Origin: a virus
DNA length: 41,929 nucleotides
Virus record (IMG/VR): IMGVR_UViG_3300044712_002101
Coordinates: 1 to 41,929 of that record
Reading direction: 5' to 3' (one strand)
The notes under the pieces are model-generated. The model made no database searches. It was given only the letters and a program-made list of their open reading frames with translations, and had not been told where the DNA came from. Both the position numbers and the translations under genes were made by a program. Below, piece after piece: positions 23,838 through 32,385 of the stretch (position 1 is its first letter; each line of letters begins with the position of its first letter).

Positions 23838-24743
23838 GGTTGTCTCCTTCAAAGTTGGGTTGATGGCGGCGCTACCGGCCTGCCATGTTTTCTGTGATGC
23901 TGTGCCTGTGTTGTTTTTCAGCCGGGCGACCAGTTCGTCGAGGGTGGAGACACCGTCCACCAGCCCGGCATTGATGGCCTGGCTCCCTTTGTGGATCTTG
24001 CCGTCGGCCATGCGGGTCAGAACATCATCGGCGGTGGTGCCGCGATGTTTGGCCACGGCATCGACGAAGACGCTGTAGGAGTGATCGACCAGGGACTGGA
24101 TGTAGGCGCGGCCCTCGTCGGATAGCGGGGCATATTCGGAGGCGATGCGCTTGTACTTGCCTGCGTAGATCTCGGTGGTCTTCATGCCGGCCTGCTCTTC
24201 GGCGCGGCTGTAGTCGGTGTGGCTGGTGACGACGCCGATGGAGCCGACGATGTTGGTTTCGTTGGAGGCGTAGACGGCATCGGCGGCGGAGCCGATCCAG
24301 TAAGCGGCGCTGGCCATGGTGCCGTCGGTGAAGGCGATAATCTCTTTGCCCTGGCCCCTGGCGCGGAATACCTTCTCGGCCAGGTCGGGGGTGCCGTCGA
24401 TGGTGCCGCCAGGGGAGTCGATGGCGAGGATGACGGCCTTGACCTGCGGGTCAGCCATGGCGCGGTCGAACTCTCTGCCGACGAGGTCGGTGGAGACGCC
24501 GCCGCTGATCCGGGTGAAGAGGTTCATTTTCTTGCCGATGACGCCGTCAATGGGGAGGATGGCGACACCGTCCCGCAGTTCGTAGCCTTTGGGTTCGCTG
24601 TTGAGTGGCCGGCCGAGGCTGGCTTCGACCATTTCCAGGTTGATCTTTTCGCCCCGCAGGTGGCGGGAGTAGATCCCCTGTATTTCGTGGAGCATTTCCG
24701 GGGTGATGGCCCAGGGGCCGCTGACTATGTCGGCGAGTCTCAT
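23355..24743 (-). CDS. Head maturation protease (S49 family) with C-terminal scaffold
   Basis: The gene encodes 462 residues. The S49 (SppA/lambda gpC-like) domain is at about residues 60-280: AIDSPGG, the Ser nucleophile in TMASAAYW and the Lys in AGKYKRIASEYAPLS. The C-terminal 160 residues are helical and charged, as in scaffold proteins, and are also made alone from an internal start. It overlaps the portal stop by ATGA. It would cut scaffold and head proteins during maturation. Confidence 0.92.
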   Translation of the reverse strand: MRLADIVSGPWAITPEMLHEIQGIYSRHLRGEKINLEMVEASLGRPLNSEPKGYELRDGVAILPIDGVIGKKMNLFTRISGGVSTDLVGREFDRAMADPQVKAVILAIDSPGGTIDGTPDLAEKVFRARGQGKEIIAFTDGTMASAAYWIGSAADAVYASNETNIVGSIGVVTSHTDYSRAEEQAGMKTTEIYAGKYKRIASEYAPLSDEGRAYIQSLVDHSYSVFVDAVAKHRGTTADDVLTRMADGKIHKGSQAINAGLVDGVSTLDELVARLKNNTGTASQKTWQAGSAAINPTLKETTMNIETLKADHPELVQAIIAEAQATMAEAVEAASVEGAAAERARIQSVEDACIPGHEALIASLKYDGKTTGEQAALQIIGAEKLLRTGALTAQQEANVAVPAIEADDASPAATAADAPLEDRARAQWDKDSKLRAEFGNKFETYLAYARNTENGRARILSK

Positions 24744-26380
24744 GGTGGCGAGCCTCCTTTGGTTTCGTCTTCCAGGTCGGTGGTGTCATCCGGATCCGCT
24801 TCGACCGGTGGTTCGACTGACACGGCGGGCGCTGCGGGAGCTACGGGAGTAAGGCCGTCGCGGTCGCGGGCCTTTTTCTCCTTCACCTGCTGGCGGTGGT
24901 TCCTTTCCCAGTCGCCGCCGGTCAGTTTGGTAGTCTCTTCCGCCAGGGTGGAGAAGCCGCCTTCCACTCGGGCGCTGGCAGCGGTTACCGCTTCGGTTTC
25001 TTTGATGTGTCCCTTGGCGTCGCCGGCCCATTCGCACCCCAGGTAGGCGCGGCGGATGATCGGGTCGGAGAAGAAGCCGGGGGCAGGCAGGCGGCCCATG
25101 GCAATGGCATCGGTAATGACGGCATCCCAGATGGGCTGGCAGTATTTCTGGGCCAGCCAGGCGCGGGCGGTGAGGAAGAAGCGCCACGCTTCAAGCAGGG
25201 CAGCCTGGGCGGCGCTGTAGGAGGCGGTAAAGTGCTTGACCAGCAGCTCTTTGGGCAGTTCCAGGGCGACGCCGATCTGCTCGGCCATGGCTTCGAGGAA
25301 GACTCCGGCTCCGGTGTTGGGGCGGTTGGGGTTGGCCAGGGTAATGTCTTCGTCGGGATAGAGGCCGATGACGGAGCCGGAGCCGAGCTTCATATCGCCG
25401 GTGTCGATGCGCTGGTCCTTGGTGGCCTGATCAACGAAGATATCTTCCGGGTTGCGGCTCTTGACAAAGACGGTGAACAGCGACGAGACGACGGCGGCGT
25501 GCAGTTCGGAGTCGGTGTAGTCGGCAAAGCTCTTGAGCATCTCCACGACCGGGGCCAGGTCGGGCACGCCGCGGGTCTGGCCGGGGCGGCGCTTACGGTA
25601 GATGTGCAGGCAGAGGGGCCGGCCCTGGGAGTCGAATGCTTTGAGTTTGCTCCACTCACGCTTGGAGGCTAACCGGTTGCCGGGGTGAAAGCGGGCAACA
25701 TGGTAGGCAAGGGGGGCGCCGTTGGCGTCCTTCTCCACACCGGCGACGAGACTGGCGCTGTCGCCGGCAAAGTTCTCGTTGCAGACGCGGTCGGCTTCAA
25801 TGAAGTTGGCCCGCAGGCTGTAGGGGTTGCCGGGGCGTTTAATGCGGGGCAGGTTGACGAGGATATCGCCCGAGGAGAGCACGGAGCGGAAGACCAGATC
25901 CTGACTGGCAAGGAAGTTGTGGTGGTTCTCTACGTCCCAGTTATCGTCGGCGGTGGCCAGCTGGAATTCCCGCATGGCGGCCCGTTCCCAGGCGTCGGCC
26001 TGTTCGTCGTCTAGGCCGGTAAGGACGTCGCGGTCGATGGCGGCCCGGGGCTTGAGGCCAGTGCCGACGACGCAGGTGGTTTTAGTGGCGATGGCGCCGC
26101 AGGCCAGGGGGGCGTTGCGTTCCAGGTCGCGGGCGCGGTCCCGCAAGGTGGGGAGGTCGGGGATGATGACGCTGTCGGCGTCGGTCTGGGTGGTGGCCCA
26201 GTTCTGGGTCTGTTTGCGATCACGCCGGGCGCCGGTGTAACCGCCGACCATAGCCATCTGCAGCCGGGCCTGGAGACGGTTGCGGCCGGCCACCGGGTTG
26301 AAGTAGTTGACGACCCGATCAACCATGGTCGGTTCGATGTCGATGGTTTTGCCACCAAAGCGGACAGAGAGCGCTTTCAT
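24740..26380 (-). CDS. Portal protein (lambda gpB-like)
   Basis: The gene encodes 546 residues. It fits the lambda portal family throughout: RARDLERNAPLACGAIATK near residue 80, and FIEADRVCNEN near residue 195. The C-terminal tail is low-complexity and acidic/Pro-rich. It forms the twelve-part ring through which DNA enters. Starts and stops overlap both neighbours by ATGA. Confidence 0.93.
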   Translation of the reverse strand: MKALSVRFGGKTIDIEPTMVDRVVNYFNPVAGRNRLQARLQMAMVGGYTGARRDRKQTQNWATTQTDADSVIIPDLPTLRDRARDLERNAPLACGAIATKTTCVVGTGLKPRAAIDRDVLTGLDDEQADAWERAAMREFQLATADDNWDVENHHNFLASQDLVFRSVLSSGDILVNLPRIKRPGNPYSLRANFIEADRVCNENFAGDSASLVAGVEKDANGAPLAYHVARFHPGNRLASKREWSKLKAFDSQGRPLCLHIYRKRRPGQTRGVPDLAPVVEMLKSFADYTDSELHAAVVSSLFTVFVKSRNPEDIFVDQATKDQRIDTGDMKLGSGSVIGLYPDEDITLANPNRPNTGAGVFLEAMAEQIGVALELPKELLVKHFTASYSAAQAALLEAWRFFLTARAWLAQKYCQPIWDAVITDAIAMGRLPAPGFFSDPIIRRAYLGCEWAGDAKGHIKETEAVTAASARVEGGFSTLAEETTKLTGGDWERNHRQQVKEKKARDRDGLTPVAPAAPAVSVEPPVEADPDDTTDLEDETKGGSPP

Positions 26381-26613
26381 CCCAGTACACTCACGCGGCG
26401 GACCATGCGGCCGGTGGCGGAAGAGCCGAGCTGTTTGGCCCGCTGGTCCCAGATGGTGATGCCCTGCTGGATGGCGGCCAGATCGGCGCGGGTGACCATG
26501 CGGTCAACGGAGCCGGTGTTGAGACGGTAGGACTGCCCGGAGAGGACAGCTTCTTCGGCGGCGAGATAGTCGGCGAGTCGTGCTTCGGCTTGTGCAAGGG
26601 TGATACCGGCCAT
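26377..26613 (-). CDS. Small head-tail connector protein (DUF6148/gpW-like)
   Basis: The gene encodes 78 residues behind GGGAGAG. The sequence ITLAQAEARLADYLAAEEAV, then RADLAAIQQGITIWDQR, is typical of the DUF6148 family, which sits between terminase and portal where lambda has gpW. It is thought to join head and tail. Confidence 0.75.
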   Translation of the reverse strand: MAGITLAQAEARLADYLAAEEAVLSGQSYRLNTGSVDRMVTRADLAAIQQGITIWDQRAKQLGSSATGRMVRRVSVLG

Positions 26614-26718
26614 GTGCTCTCCCGTCGGGATATTTACAGCATGGCCGTTATGGTGACAGGTTTTATGGGATTGAGTTAACGCTCCCTGCGCTAACCTGCG
26701 CTAATGTGCAAGGCTTTT

Positions 26719-26949
26719 TCAGGCGGTGATGGAGAGACGGTATTTTTCCACGGAGCGGGCGGTGATGGTGGTGGTGCGGCTGCCGTGCTTGGCCCGGTGC
26801 AGTTTGCCTTCATCCAGGAGGTTGAAGACGGTGCGCACGGAGACGGACAGCATGGCAGCCACTTCCTTAGGGGTGTAGAGCAGGTTGTCCAGGATATGCT
26901 GGCGCTTGACTTCGTCGATGTCGCGGCGGGTGATTTTTTCAGCGGTCAT
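26719..26949 (-). CDS. Excisionase-like HTH protein
   Basis: The gene encodes 76 residues behind AGGAG; the start overlaps the terminase stop. A MerR/excisionase-type winged HTH covers about residues 25-70 (YTPKEVAAMLSVSVRTVFNLL, then GKLHRAKHGSR). It could be a transcription factor or a recombination directionality factor. Its place in the middle of the packaging genes is unusual. Confidence 0.7.
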   Translation of the reverse strand: MTAEKITRRDIDEVKRQHILDNLLYTPKEVAAMLSVSVRTVFNLLDEGKLHRAKHGSRTTTITARSVEKYRLSITA

Positions 26950-28810
26950 GGGTCACTCCTGGGCTGTAGGTTTTTCGGGTACGTTCCGGCGCGGCCGGCG
27001 ATGCCGCTTTCTTCATCTTGAGCTGCTTGTATTCTGCCAGGGCCAAAACATAGACACCGCAGTCCCAGTAGTGGTTATCTCTCCCCTTTGGGCAGGTCCA
27101 TTTACCGTCGATGAAACTTTCGGCGGTCAGCTGCTTGGCATAGGGAGCGTCGGTTTCACTGTGCAGCACCCAGGCACCTTGATCGTCGGGATGCTTGTTG
27201 AGTTTGCCGGATAGTTCGTTCTTGAACAGGGTGGTGTTGATGTTGAGCCGATGCAGGCCGCCTTTGATGGGCTTGTTGCTGCCCGGCCAGAAATCAACGG
27301 CTTTTTTCCGCACCTTCTGTGCGTCGGCGTTGCTCATGCCTTTGACGGGGATGAAGCGGCGGTCCTGGAGGCAGAAGGCGTAGACCTCGTGGGTACGGCT
27401 GTGCTGCGGGATGGGGCCGGTACCGCCTCCGGAGTCGATGACCGCGCTCTCCATACTGATGCGAAACTCTTTGCCGCTGGCGGTCAGATAGGGGATATCG
27501 GCAATTTCGGTCAGTTCGGCAAAGCTCTCGGCATAGCCTTCGCGCACCTGCCAGCTCTTAAGGTCGAGGCCAAAGCGGAAGGCGCGGACTTCATACCAGA
27601 AACCGTTCTGCTGGGTATCGGCAGACATGAGGATAATGTGGGCTTCTTCGGGCACGATACCGCGGGGGCGTTCGTCGCGGAGTTTAAGCAGTTCTTCCCA
27701 GGGACGGATAGAACGGTTATGGATGTAGGCGACGCCGCCGTGGCGGTTGTGCCATTTCTGCAGTTTGATGTCGTCGCCCTGGGCTTCGAGCCAGTCGGCG
27801 ACGACGTCGGAGAGGGAGACGTAGGGGGAGAGCCAGCTGGGGAAGTGGAAGTAGACGGAGCGGGGCTGGGGGATCTCTTCCTGGTCGGTGGAGCGCCAGC
27901 CGGTGGTCATGGCAGCCAGGACGGCCTTGTCGCGTTTGTAGTCGTTCCAACGGCCGCTGCAGTGGTCGCATTCGTACCAGGCAGATTTGAGGCGGCGGAT
28001 GGTTTTGGGATCGGCTTCAATCTCGCCGGCAAGGTTGGCCTGCCCGGGCCAGCGGAAGCGATCGAAGGTCATTACCTGCTCGCTGCCGCAGTCGGGGCAG
28101 GTGGCGTAGTATTCCATCATGACGTCGCAGGCTTCGGCTTCTTTGGTAAGGGGGTCGCGGTTTTCCGGATCCTCGGTGTCGATGCCGGGTGAGGAGAGGA
28201 TCCAGATGCGGTGGGTGTCGGGAAAGACGGTGGTGCGGGCCTTGGCGTCTTCGATGTTGCCCAGGGTTTTGTATTTGCTGATCTCGTCCAGGATGACGAC
28301 GCGGTAACTCTCGGAGGAGACGGAGGTTTCGGAGCTGGCCCAGGCGCCATCGATGGTGAAGCCGTTGGCGAGGGTGATGGAGTACATGGTGGTTTCGTCG
28401 GGGTTGCTGCTCTTTATGGCGGCCAGGGAGGGGCTGCCGTCAATCATCTTCTGCAGGCGCTTCTTGATCAGTTTTTTCAGGGTGCGCTCATCGGCGACAA
28501 CTACCAGAGCGTTGTCGGCGGTATATTCGCCTTCCCGCAGCAGCAGGCCGTAGAAGCCAAGGGTACCGCCGATCTGGATGCCTTTGCCGAGGACGATGGT
28601 GCGGATGTAGGGGCGGGTGGCCCAATCGAGGATGCTGTAGAGAGCCGGGTTGTTGCTGTTGCGGTACTGGCCTTTGCGGCTGCCCACGGGGACGACGACG
28701 TTGCGCTCGAACCATTTGGGGCCGGGGAGTCTTTTCCGCTTGCGGAAGACTTTGCGCTCGGCGGCACGGGGGCGGGGGGCGACGGGTCTGGGGCAGAATT
28801 GGACGGTCAT
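26939..28810 (-). CDS. Terminase large subunit (GpA family)
   Basis: The gene encodes 623 residues. It fits the lambda GpA family: a deviating Walker A (GKGIQIGGT), Walker B in VVILDEIS, a zinc ribbon with CPDCGS and CDHCSG (about residues 240-290), and a C-terminal nuclease with MSADTQQNG, VIDSGGGTG and RDNHYWDC. It cuts and pumps DNA into the head with the small subunit, whose gene overlaps it by ATGA. Confidence 0.95.
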   Translation of the reverse strand: MTVQFCPRPVAPRPRAAERKVFRKRKRLPGPKWFERNVVVPVGSRKGQYRNSNNPALYSILDWATRPYIRTIVLGKGIQIGGTLGFYGLLLREGEYTADNALVVVADERTLKKLIKKRLQKMIDGSPSLAAIKSSNPDETTMYSITLANGFTIDGAWASSETSVSSESYRVVILDEISKYKTLGNIEDAKARTTVFPDTHRIWILSSPGIDTEDPENRDPLTKEAEACDVMMEYYATCPDCGSEQVMTFDRFRWPGQANLAGEIEADPKTIRRLKSAWYECDHCSGRWNDYKRDKAVLAAMTTGWRSTDQEEIPQPRSVYFHFPSWLSPYVSLSDVVADWLEAQGDDIKLQKWHNRHGGVAYIHNRSIRPWEELLKLRDERPRGIVPEEAHIILMSADTQQNGFWYEVRAFRFGLDLKSWQVREGYAESFAELTEIADIPYLTASGKEFRISMESAVIDSGGGTGPIPQHSRTHEVYAFCLQDRRFIPVKGMSNADAQKVRKKAVDFWPGSNKPIKGGLHRLNINTTLFKNELSGKLNKHPDDQGAWVLHSETDAPYAKQLTAESFIDGKWTCPKGRDNHYWDCGVYVLALAEYKQLKMKKAASPAAPERTRKTYSPGVTHDR

Positions 28811-29463
28811 GCTTCATCCTCAATGTCGGCGTAGCGATCGAACATGTCGTCGATCATGTCTTCGAAGGCGGTGCTCAGGTCGTGGGTGCGGGCCAGTAAT
28901 CCGGCGCGCTCTTCGTCGCTGGAGATGACCGGCAGGGCCAGGTTAATCAGTTCATGGACGATGGCGGCGGCGTTGTTGTAGATGTCGGCCTTGATGGCGG
29001 CCCAGAGTTTGGCGTCGCGGGCTTCTTCTTCATCCCGGCGGATGAGCAGGCCTTCGCGCTCTTCGTTGTTGAGGCGCAGTTTGCGGGCGGTTTCGCGCTT
29101 GACTTCGTCGGACAGGTCGGAGGTGACGACCGCGGGGACGCTGTTCTTAAGGGGAAGCTGGTCGGCAGCGGCGTAGTAGTCCAGGTCTTTGGCACAATAA
29201 AAGCCATCTTTGCGCGGGATCTTGCCGGCGGCGACGTCTTTGGAGAGCTTGCTTTTCTCGATCTTGTACTGCTTCTGCAGATATTCCAGGGCTGCCGCCT
29301 GGGTTTTGAAGCGCGGCTCGGGGCCGGCCGCGGCCGCGGCGTACTCTTCCAGCGCCTTGCGTGCCTTTTCGACGGCGGCAATGTTGGCGGTGGTAGGCGC
29401 AGCGGTGGCGGCGTCTTTGGCGGCTTTATAGATAGCCTGCAGGTCGGCAGCGTGGGTGGTCAT
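28807..29463 (-). CDS. Terminase small subunit (Nu1-like)
   Basis: The gene encodes 218 residues. The middle part ([20 protein letters not shown], then [10 protein letters not shown], about 53-90) is the winged HTH of Nu1-like subunits that reads the packaging site. The rest is helical. The start codon overlaps the stop codon of the integron integrase (ATGA), so the two genes are translationally coupled. Confidence 0.85.
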   Translation of the reverse strand: MTTHAADLQAIYKAAKDAATAAPTTANIAAVEKARKALEEYAAAAAGPEPRFKTQAAALEYLQKQYKIEKSKLSKDVAAGKIPRKDGFYCAKDLDYYAAADQLPLKNSVPAVVTSDLSDEVKRETARKLRLNNEEREGLLIRRDEEEARDAKLWAAIKADIYNNAAAIVHELINLALPVISSDEERAGLLARTHDLSTAFEDMIDDMFDRYADIEDEA

Positions 29464-30497
29464 GTCAGCATCCTGTCCAGTGGGCTTTTGATTGATGGTT
29501 TTTTCTGCATGACGTGGGTGTAGATCATGGTCGTGGTTACGGACTTGTGGCCGAGAAGTTCCTGCACGGTACGGATCGTTTCGCCATCTTCGAGCAAGTG
29601 GGTGGCGTAGGAGTGACGGAAGGTGTGCGGGGTAACGTGCTTGTGTATCCTGGCTGCCAGCCGTGCAGCCTTGACCGCTTTCTGAATTACCGTTTCATGG
29701 ATGTGTGGCCGTCCCTGCTCTCCGGTGTCCTGATTCACCCAGCGGGAATGAGCCGGGAAAAGGAACTGCCAGCCGAATTCGCGGTTTGCGTTCGGGTATT
29801 TCCGGGCAAGAGCCCCAGGGAGTTCGACTGCTCCCCAGCCGTCGCGCAGATCCTGCTCATGGATCGCCTTAACTTTGTCAATATGCCGCTTTAGCCGCTC
29901 CGTGACGGACTCTGGCAGGTTCAGCACCCTTGCGCTGCCGCCTTTGCTTTCCCTCACTGTCACGGTATGCTGCCCGAAATCAATATCCTTTATCCGCAGA
30001 TGTAGACAATCAACTTCGTTTCGCAAGCCGCAGCCATAGAGAAGAGCGCAAACAAGCCAAACGTCGCCCTTGAGGTTATCAAGTATCGCAGCGACTTCTT
30101 CTTTGGTGCAAACAACCGGTATGCGTTGTGGCTTCTTTGCCCTGAGTGCGTTAATCTCGCCCGGTTCTTGGACAAGAACACGACGATAGAAGAACAACAG
30201 GGCATTGAATGCGACATTCTGTGTTGATGCGGAGATGTTTTTCTTTGCTAGGTGAGTCAGGTAATCTTCAATAGCTTTAGCGCCATGGTCTGCGTGAGGT
30301 TGTTTAATCTGGAAGTCGATGAAGTCAGCGACGTAATTGCTATACATTCTTTCGGTTGCCTTTGAATAATGTTTCAGCCGTATAGCCTTACAGAGCTTAT
30401 CTAAGAGGAAATCTTTTTTAATCTGCTTTCCGCTTTTTACAATTCTGTTATCAGGTGTTGGTAGATGGAAAACGTTGTCTTTTCGGGCAGTATTCAT
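29460..30497 (-). CDS. intI: Integron integrase (IntI-type tyrosine recombinase)
   Basis: The gene encodes 345 residues behind AAGGAGGAAA. The tyrosine recombinase residues are visible: Arg in GCGLRNEVD, Lys in RESKGGS, HxxR in [12 protein letters not shown], His in LLGHKSV and Tyr in TTMIYTHV. It carries the extra segment that marks IntI ([20 protein letters not shown], about residues 228-247) and ends in the IntI-typical SPLDRML. One extra residue follows the first Arg compared with common IntI. IntI binds folded single-stranded attC sites and joins cassettes at attI. An attI-like core and six cassettes lie immediately upstream. Confidence 0.92.
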   Translation of the reverse strand: MNTARKDNVFHLPTPDNRIVKSGKQIKKDFLLDKLCKAIRLKHYSKATERMYSNYVADFIDFQIKQPHADHGAKAIEDYLTHLAKKNISASTQNVAFNALLFFYRRVLVQEPGEINALRAKKPQRIPVVCTKEEVAAILDNLKGDVWLVCALLYGCGLRNEVDCLHLRIKDIDFGQHTVTVRESKGGSARVLNLPESVTERLKRHIDKVKAIHEQDLRDGWGAVELPGALARKYPNANREFGWQFLFPAHSRWVNQDTGEQGRPHIHETVIQKAVKAARLAARIHKHVTPHTFRHSYATHLLEDGETIRTVQELLGHKSVTTTMIYTHVMQKKPSIKSPLDRMLT

Positions 30498-30556
30498 GAC
30501 TTTCCTCCTTTTTTGGATATACAGCTAAAACGGGTTGATAATCATTGTTAGATTAC
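30498..30556 (+). other. attI-like site next to intI
   Basis: A GTTAGAT core lies at 30547-30553, 50 bases from the intI start, where attI is expected. Cassette 1 begins after its G (at 30548). The first ten bases across this point, GTTAGATTAC, are the exact reverse complement of the R'' end of attC1 (31174-31183). Confidence 0.75.
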
Positions 30557-30705
30557 TCTGCCAATTCCTCTGCAAGTGCCACGTCCAGCAAAGTCATAAC
30601 CTCTTCGTCAGAGACTTCAGCTTTTGCCGCCAACACTGCGATAACAGATTTTAGAGCCTCCATCTGAAACAGCATCCGTTTGTAAACTTCGTCGGTAATT
30701 TCCAC
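30553..30705 (-). CDS. Cassette 1 small protein, GTG start
   Basis: The gene encodes 50 residues from the GTG at 30705, seven bases after AAGGAGG; the ribosome site lies in the end of the gene before it. The product is acidic and helical, with no known domain. Its stop (30553-30555) lies just inside the attI end of the cassette. Confidence 0.6.
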   Translation of the reverse strand: MEITDEVYKRMLFQMEALKSVIAVLAAKAEVSDEEVMTLLDVALAEELAE

Positions 30706-30707
30706 GG

Positions 30708-30863
30708 TCACGCCTCCTTCATTTCGTTTGGTCTGGTCATGCTGTGGCAGCTTGGACACTCCAAATGCTCAACATTGACCTCATCAAAAACAGCTTGCCA
30801 GTCATGACCGCAGAAATAGCAGTAGACTGATTTTGTAACCCATTGCGCCGGATACTGGCTCAT
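30708..30863 (-). CDS. Cassette 1 small zinc-ribbon protein
   Basis: A 51-codon gene with the ATG at 30863 overlapping the stop of the gene before it (ATGA). Two Cys pairs (YCYFCGHDW and LECPSCHS) form a zinc ribbon. The three genes of this cassette are packed without space and are probably one translation unit. Confidence 0.65.
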   Translation of the reverse strand: MSQYPAQWVTKSVYCYFCGHDWQAVFDEVNVEHLECPSCHSMTRPNEMKEA

Positions 30864-31159
30864 GATTTCCCTACCGCCTTCAGCGCGGACAGTGCTATCG
30901 AGTGCGCTTCTGCTCCATGGATAAACTTATTCCCTGCAATTTCCTGCAACGCTTTCAATAAAACATAGAATGATTCGGCTCTTGTCTGGGTATCATCGTA
31001 GTGCCCATCGAACTCTTTACCGCAATCTTCGCATTTTTTGTATTTGTAAACACCACCTGACGATGGGGTACCTTTTTGATACATGCTCTTGCTCTTGTGG
31101 TTCGAATGTCCGCCGCACTCAGGGCATTCAAGCGGGTGAATAAATTTTTTTACAGCCAT
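30860..31159 (-). CDS. Cassette 1 zinc-ribbon protein
   Basis: The gene encodes 99 residues from the ATG at 31159, behind AGGAGG. Cys pairs in ECPECGGHS and KKCEDCGKEF form a zinc ribbon of the transcription-factor-like type at residues 10-50; the rest is helical. It may bind nucleic acid; the function is not known. The start lies 18 bases from the R'' box of attC1. Confidence 0.7.
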   Translation of the reverse strand: MAVKKFIHPLECPECGGHSNHKSKSMYQKGTPSSGGVYKYKKCEDCGKEFDGHYDDTQTRAESFYVLLKALQEIAGNKFIHGAEAHSIALSALKAVGKS

Positions 31160-31176
31160 GACAACCTCCTTTCGTA

Positions 31177-31236
31177 ATCTAACCACGCCTCGGACCTGAC
31201 CGAAAAGCACGTCAGGTCAAGGCGCAGCCGTTATAG
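31177..31236 (+). other. attC1
   Basis: R'' ATCTAAC (31177-31183), R' GTTATAG (31230-31236). Arms CGCCTcGGACCTGAC and GTCAGGTCaAGGCG pair. The left arm has one more base than the right, the asymmetry that marks L'' and sets the plus polarity. Confidence 0.9.
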
Positions 31237-31244
31237 TGCTCTAG

Positions 31245-31433
31245 TTACAGTTTCAAAGCTGCCACCAGTGCAGAAAGTTTACCGGTGGTGTCTCTTGGCT
31301 CTTGTTCCTCAATGAGTCTGGCCGCCGTTTCAATCGCCATATTGTAGCCATCCACAAAACTCTTCTCTTTGCAGCGGTGTATTTGCCGAGGCATTAACGG
31401 CAGTCCGCAATGTTCGCAAGGCGTAATTCCCAT
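31245..31433 (-). CDS. Cassette 2 small Cys-containing protein
   Basis: The gene encodes 62 residues from the ATG at 31433, after GGAGGG. The N-terminus has CEHCGLPL and a further CK pair, a possible zinc site; the C-terminal half is helical (NMAIETAARLIEEQE). It follows the methyltransferase gene by 16 bases. Function unknown. Confidence 0.65.
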   Translation of the reverse strand: MGITPCEHCGLPLMPRQIHRCKEKSFVDGYNMAIETAARLIEEQEPRDTTGKLSALVAALKL

Positions 31434-31449
31434 GTTCAATCCCTCCCCG

Positions 31450-32136
31450 TCATAGTGCTAAAGCTACCTGTTCGTGCTTCCCTTCGAGTGGATACCCTTG
31501 GAAAAGTGATAATTGTTGCATAACCCGCTCAATCCGTTCACACGCGGGCCAGAAGTAATCCGGGTCCACTTCATAGGCCGTCACGCTGTAACCGGCCTCA
31601 AGACAGGCAATCACACTGCTACCGCTACCCAAATGAGTGTCAAGAATCGCCTGCCCCTGCTTGGCAAAATTCAGGAGCAGCCAGCTATACAGCGGTACTG
31701 GCTTTTGCGTCGGGTGAATCTTGCCCTTGTAGTCGCCGCAGGCCAGCGGGTCCCGGTTGAAAATTTTGGCGTTGGCGTCAAAGCTGGTCCATGCCTGTTC
31801 GCACTCCGCATAACTCCGGTCCTTGAAGCCTGCCCCCTTATTCCAAATGGCAAAACAGCGGGTAGGCGGGAGCGGGAAATAGTTACCGCCCCATATGACC
31901 TGATTCCGGGACACCCGCCGAAGTTCGGCAAAATATTCAGGTGGTGGCGGCTCTTTGTCCCAGTCTTTCTTTGCCATCCGCGACGACACCCACTTGCCTT
32001 TCTGAGCTTGCCCAAAGTCGATACCATACGGAGGGTCAACGATTGCCAAGTCAAAAGCCTTGTCAGCCATTCCCTGCATTCCCTCCATATTGTCACCGAG
32101 GAAGAGAGTTGCTTTGCCAATCGTTACAGATTCCAT
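31450..32136 (-). CDS. DNA methyltransferase (N4-cytosine/N6-adenine type)
   Basis: The gene encodes 228 residues from the ATG at 32136, after AGGGG (32139 is possible). The catalytic motif DPPYGIDF comes first (about residue 35) and the AdoMet-binding motif LDTHLGSGSS late (about residue 170), with HPTQKP before it. This order is that of the beta class of amino-methyltransferases. There is no restriction enzyme gene nearby, so it is probably an orphan enzyme that protects phage DNA from host restriction. It is carried as cassette 2, with a small gene after it. Confidence 0.88.
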   Translation of the reverse strand: MESVTIGKATLFLGDNMEGMQGMADKAFDLAIVDPPYGIDFGQAQKGKWVSSRMAKKDWDKEPPPPEYFAELRRVSRNQVIWGGNYFPLPPTRCFAIWNKGAGFKDRSYAECEQAWTSFDANAKIFNRDPLACGDYKGKIHPTQKPVPLYSWLLLNFAKQGQAILDTHLGSGSSVIACLEAGYSVTAYEVDPDYFWPACERIERVMQQLSLFQGYPLEGKHEQVALAL

Positions 32137-32152
32137 CATCACCCCTACCGCA

Positions 32153-32214
32153 CTATAACCAGCTTGCTGGTGCTGTCTGCGCTGCGCTTGCAGCACAGCA
32201 GCAGACCGTTATGC
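32153..32214 (+). other. attC2
   Basis: R'' CTATAAC (32153-32159), R' GTTATGC (32208-32214), a perfect consensus. The arms around TGCTGG and CAGCAGAC pair imperfectly. GCACTATAAC at its left end is the exact reverse complement of the start of cassette 2 (GTTATAGTGC). Confidence 0.85.
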
Positions 32215-32385
32215 GTCGAGCGCCTTCAATGCTTCACGCAATTTTTCATTCTCGTTTCGTTCACTCTGCCGGGATGCCCTGAGAGTCTGAATAAGCTCTT
32301 CTTGCGCCTTAACCTTGGCTTTCAGCGCGTCAATAGCGCCTTGTTGCGGATATATCCAATATATGCAGGCTCTCAACAGTCTCAC
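32209..32385 (-). CDS. Cassette 3 small coiled-coil protein
   Basis: The gene encodes 58 residues from a GTG at 32385 that overlaps the stop of the lipoprotein gene (GTGA), behind AGGAAAA. The C-terminal 40 residues are a coiled coil (LKAKVKAQEELIQTLRASRQ). The N-terminal part is mildly hydrophobic. The stop codon is the TTA of the attC2 core read on the minus strand. Confidence 0.6.
   Translation of the reverse strand: MRLLRACIYWIYPQQGAIDALKAKVKAQEELIQTLRASRQSERNENEKLREALKALDA

Noticed and set aside
24219-25672. Long plus-strand frames opposite the portal, protease and tail genes
   Set aside because: They are antisense to strongly recognised genes, have Gly/Ala/Val-rich mirrored composition and lack ribosome sites.
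26614-26718. GCCGTTATGG near 26668 resembles an attC right end
   Set aside because: No R'' box or stem with the proper arms lies to its left, and the surroundings are the packaging operon. A repeated TGCGCTAA near 26690-26706 was also seen but cannot be assigned.
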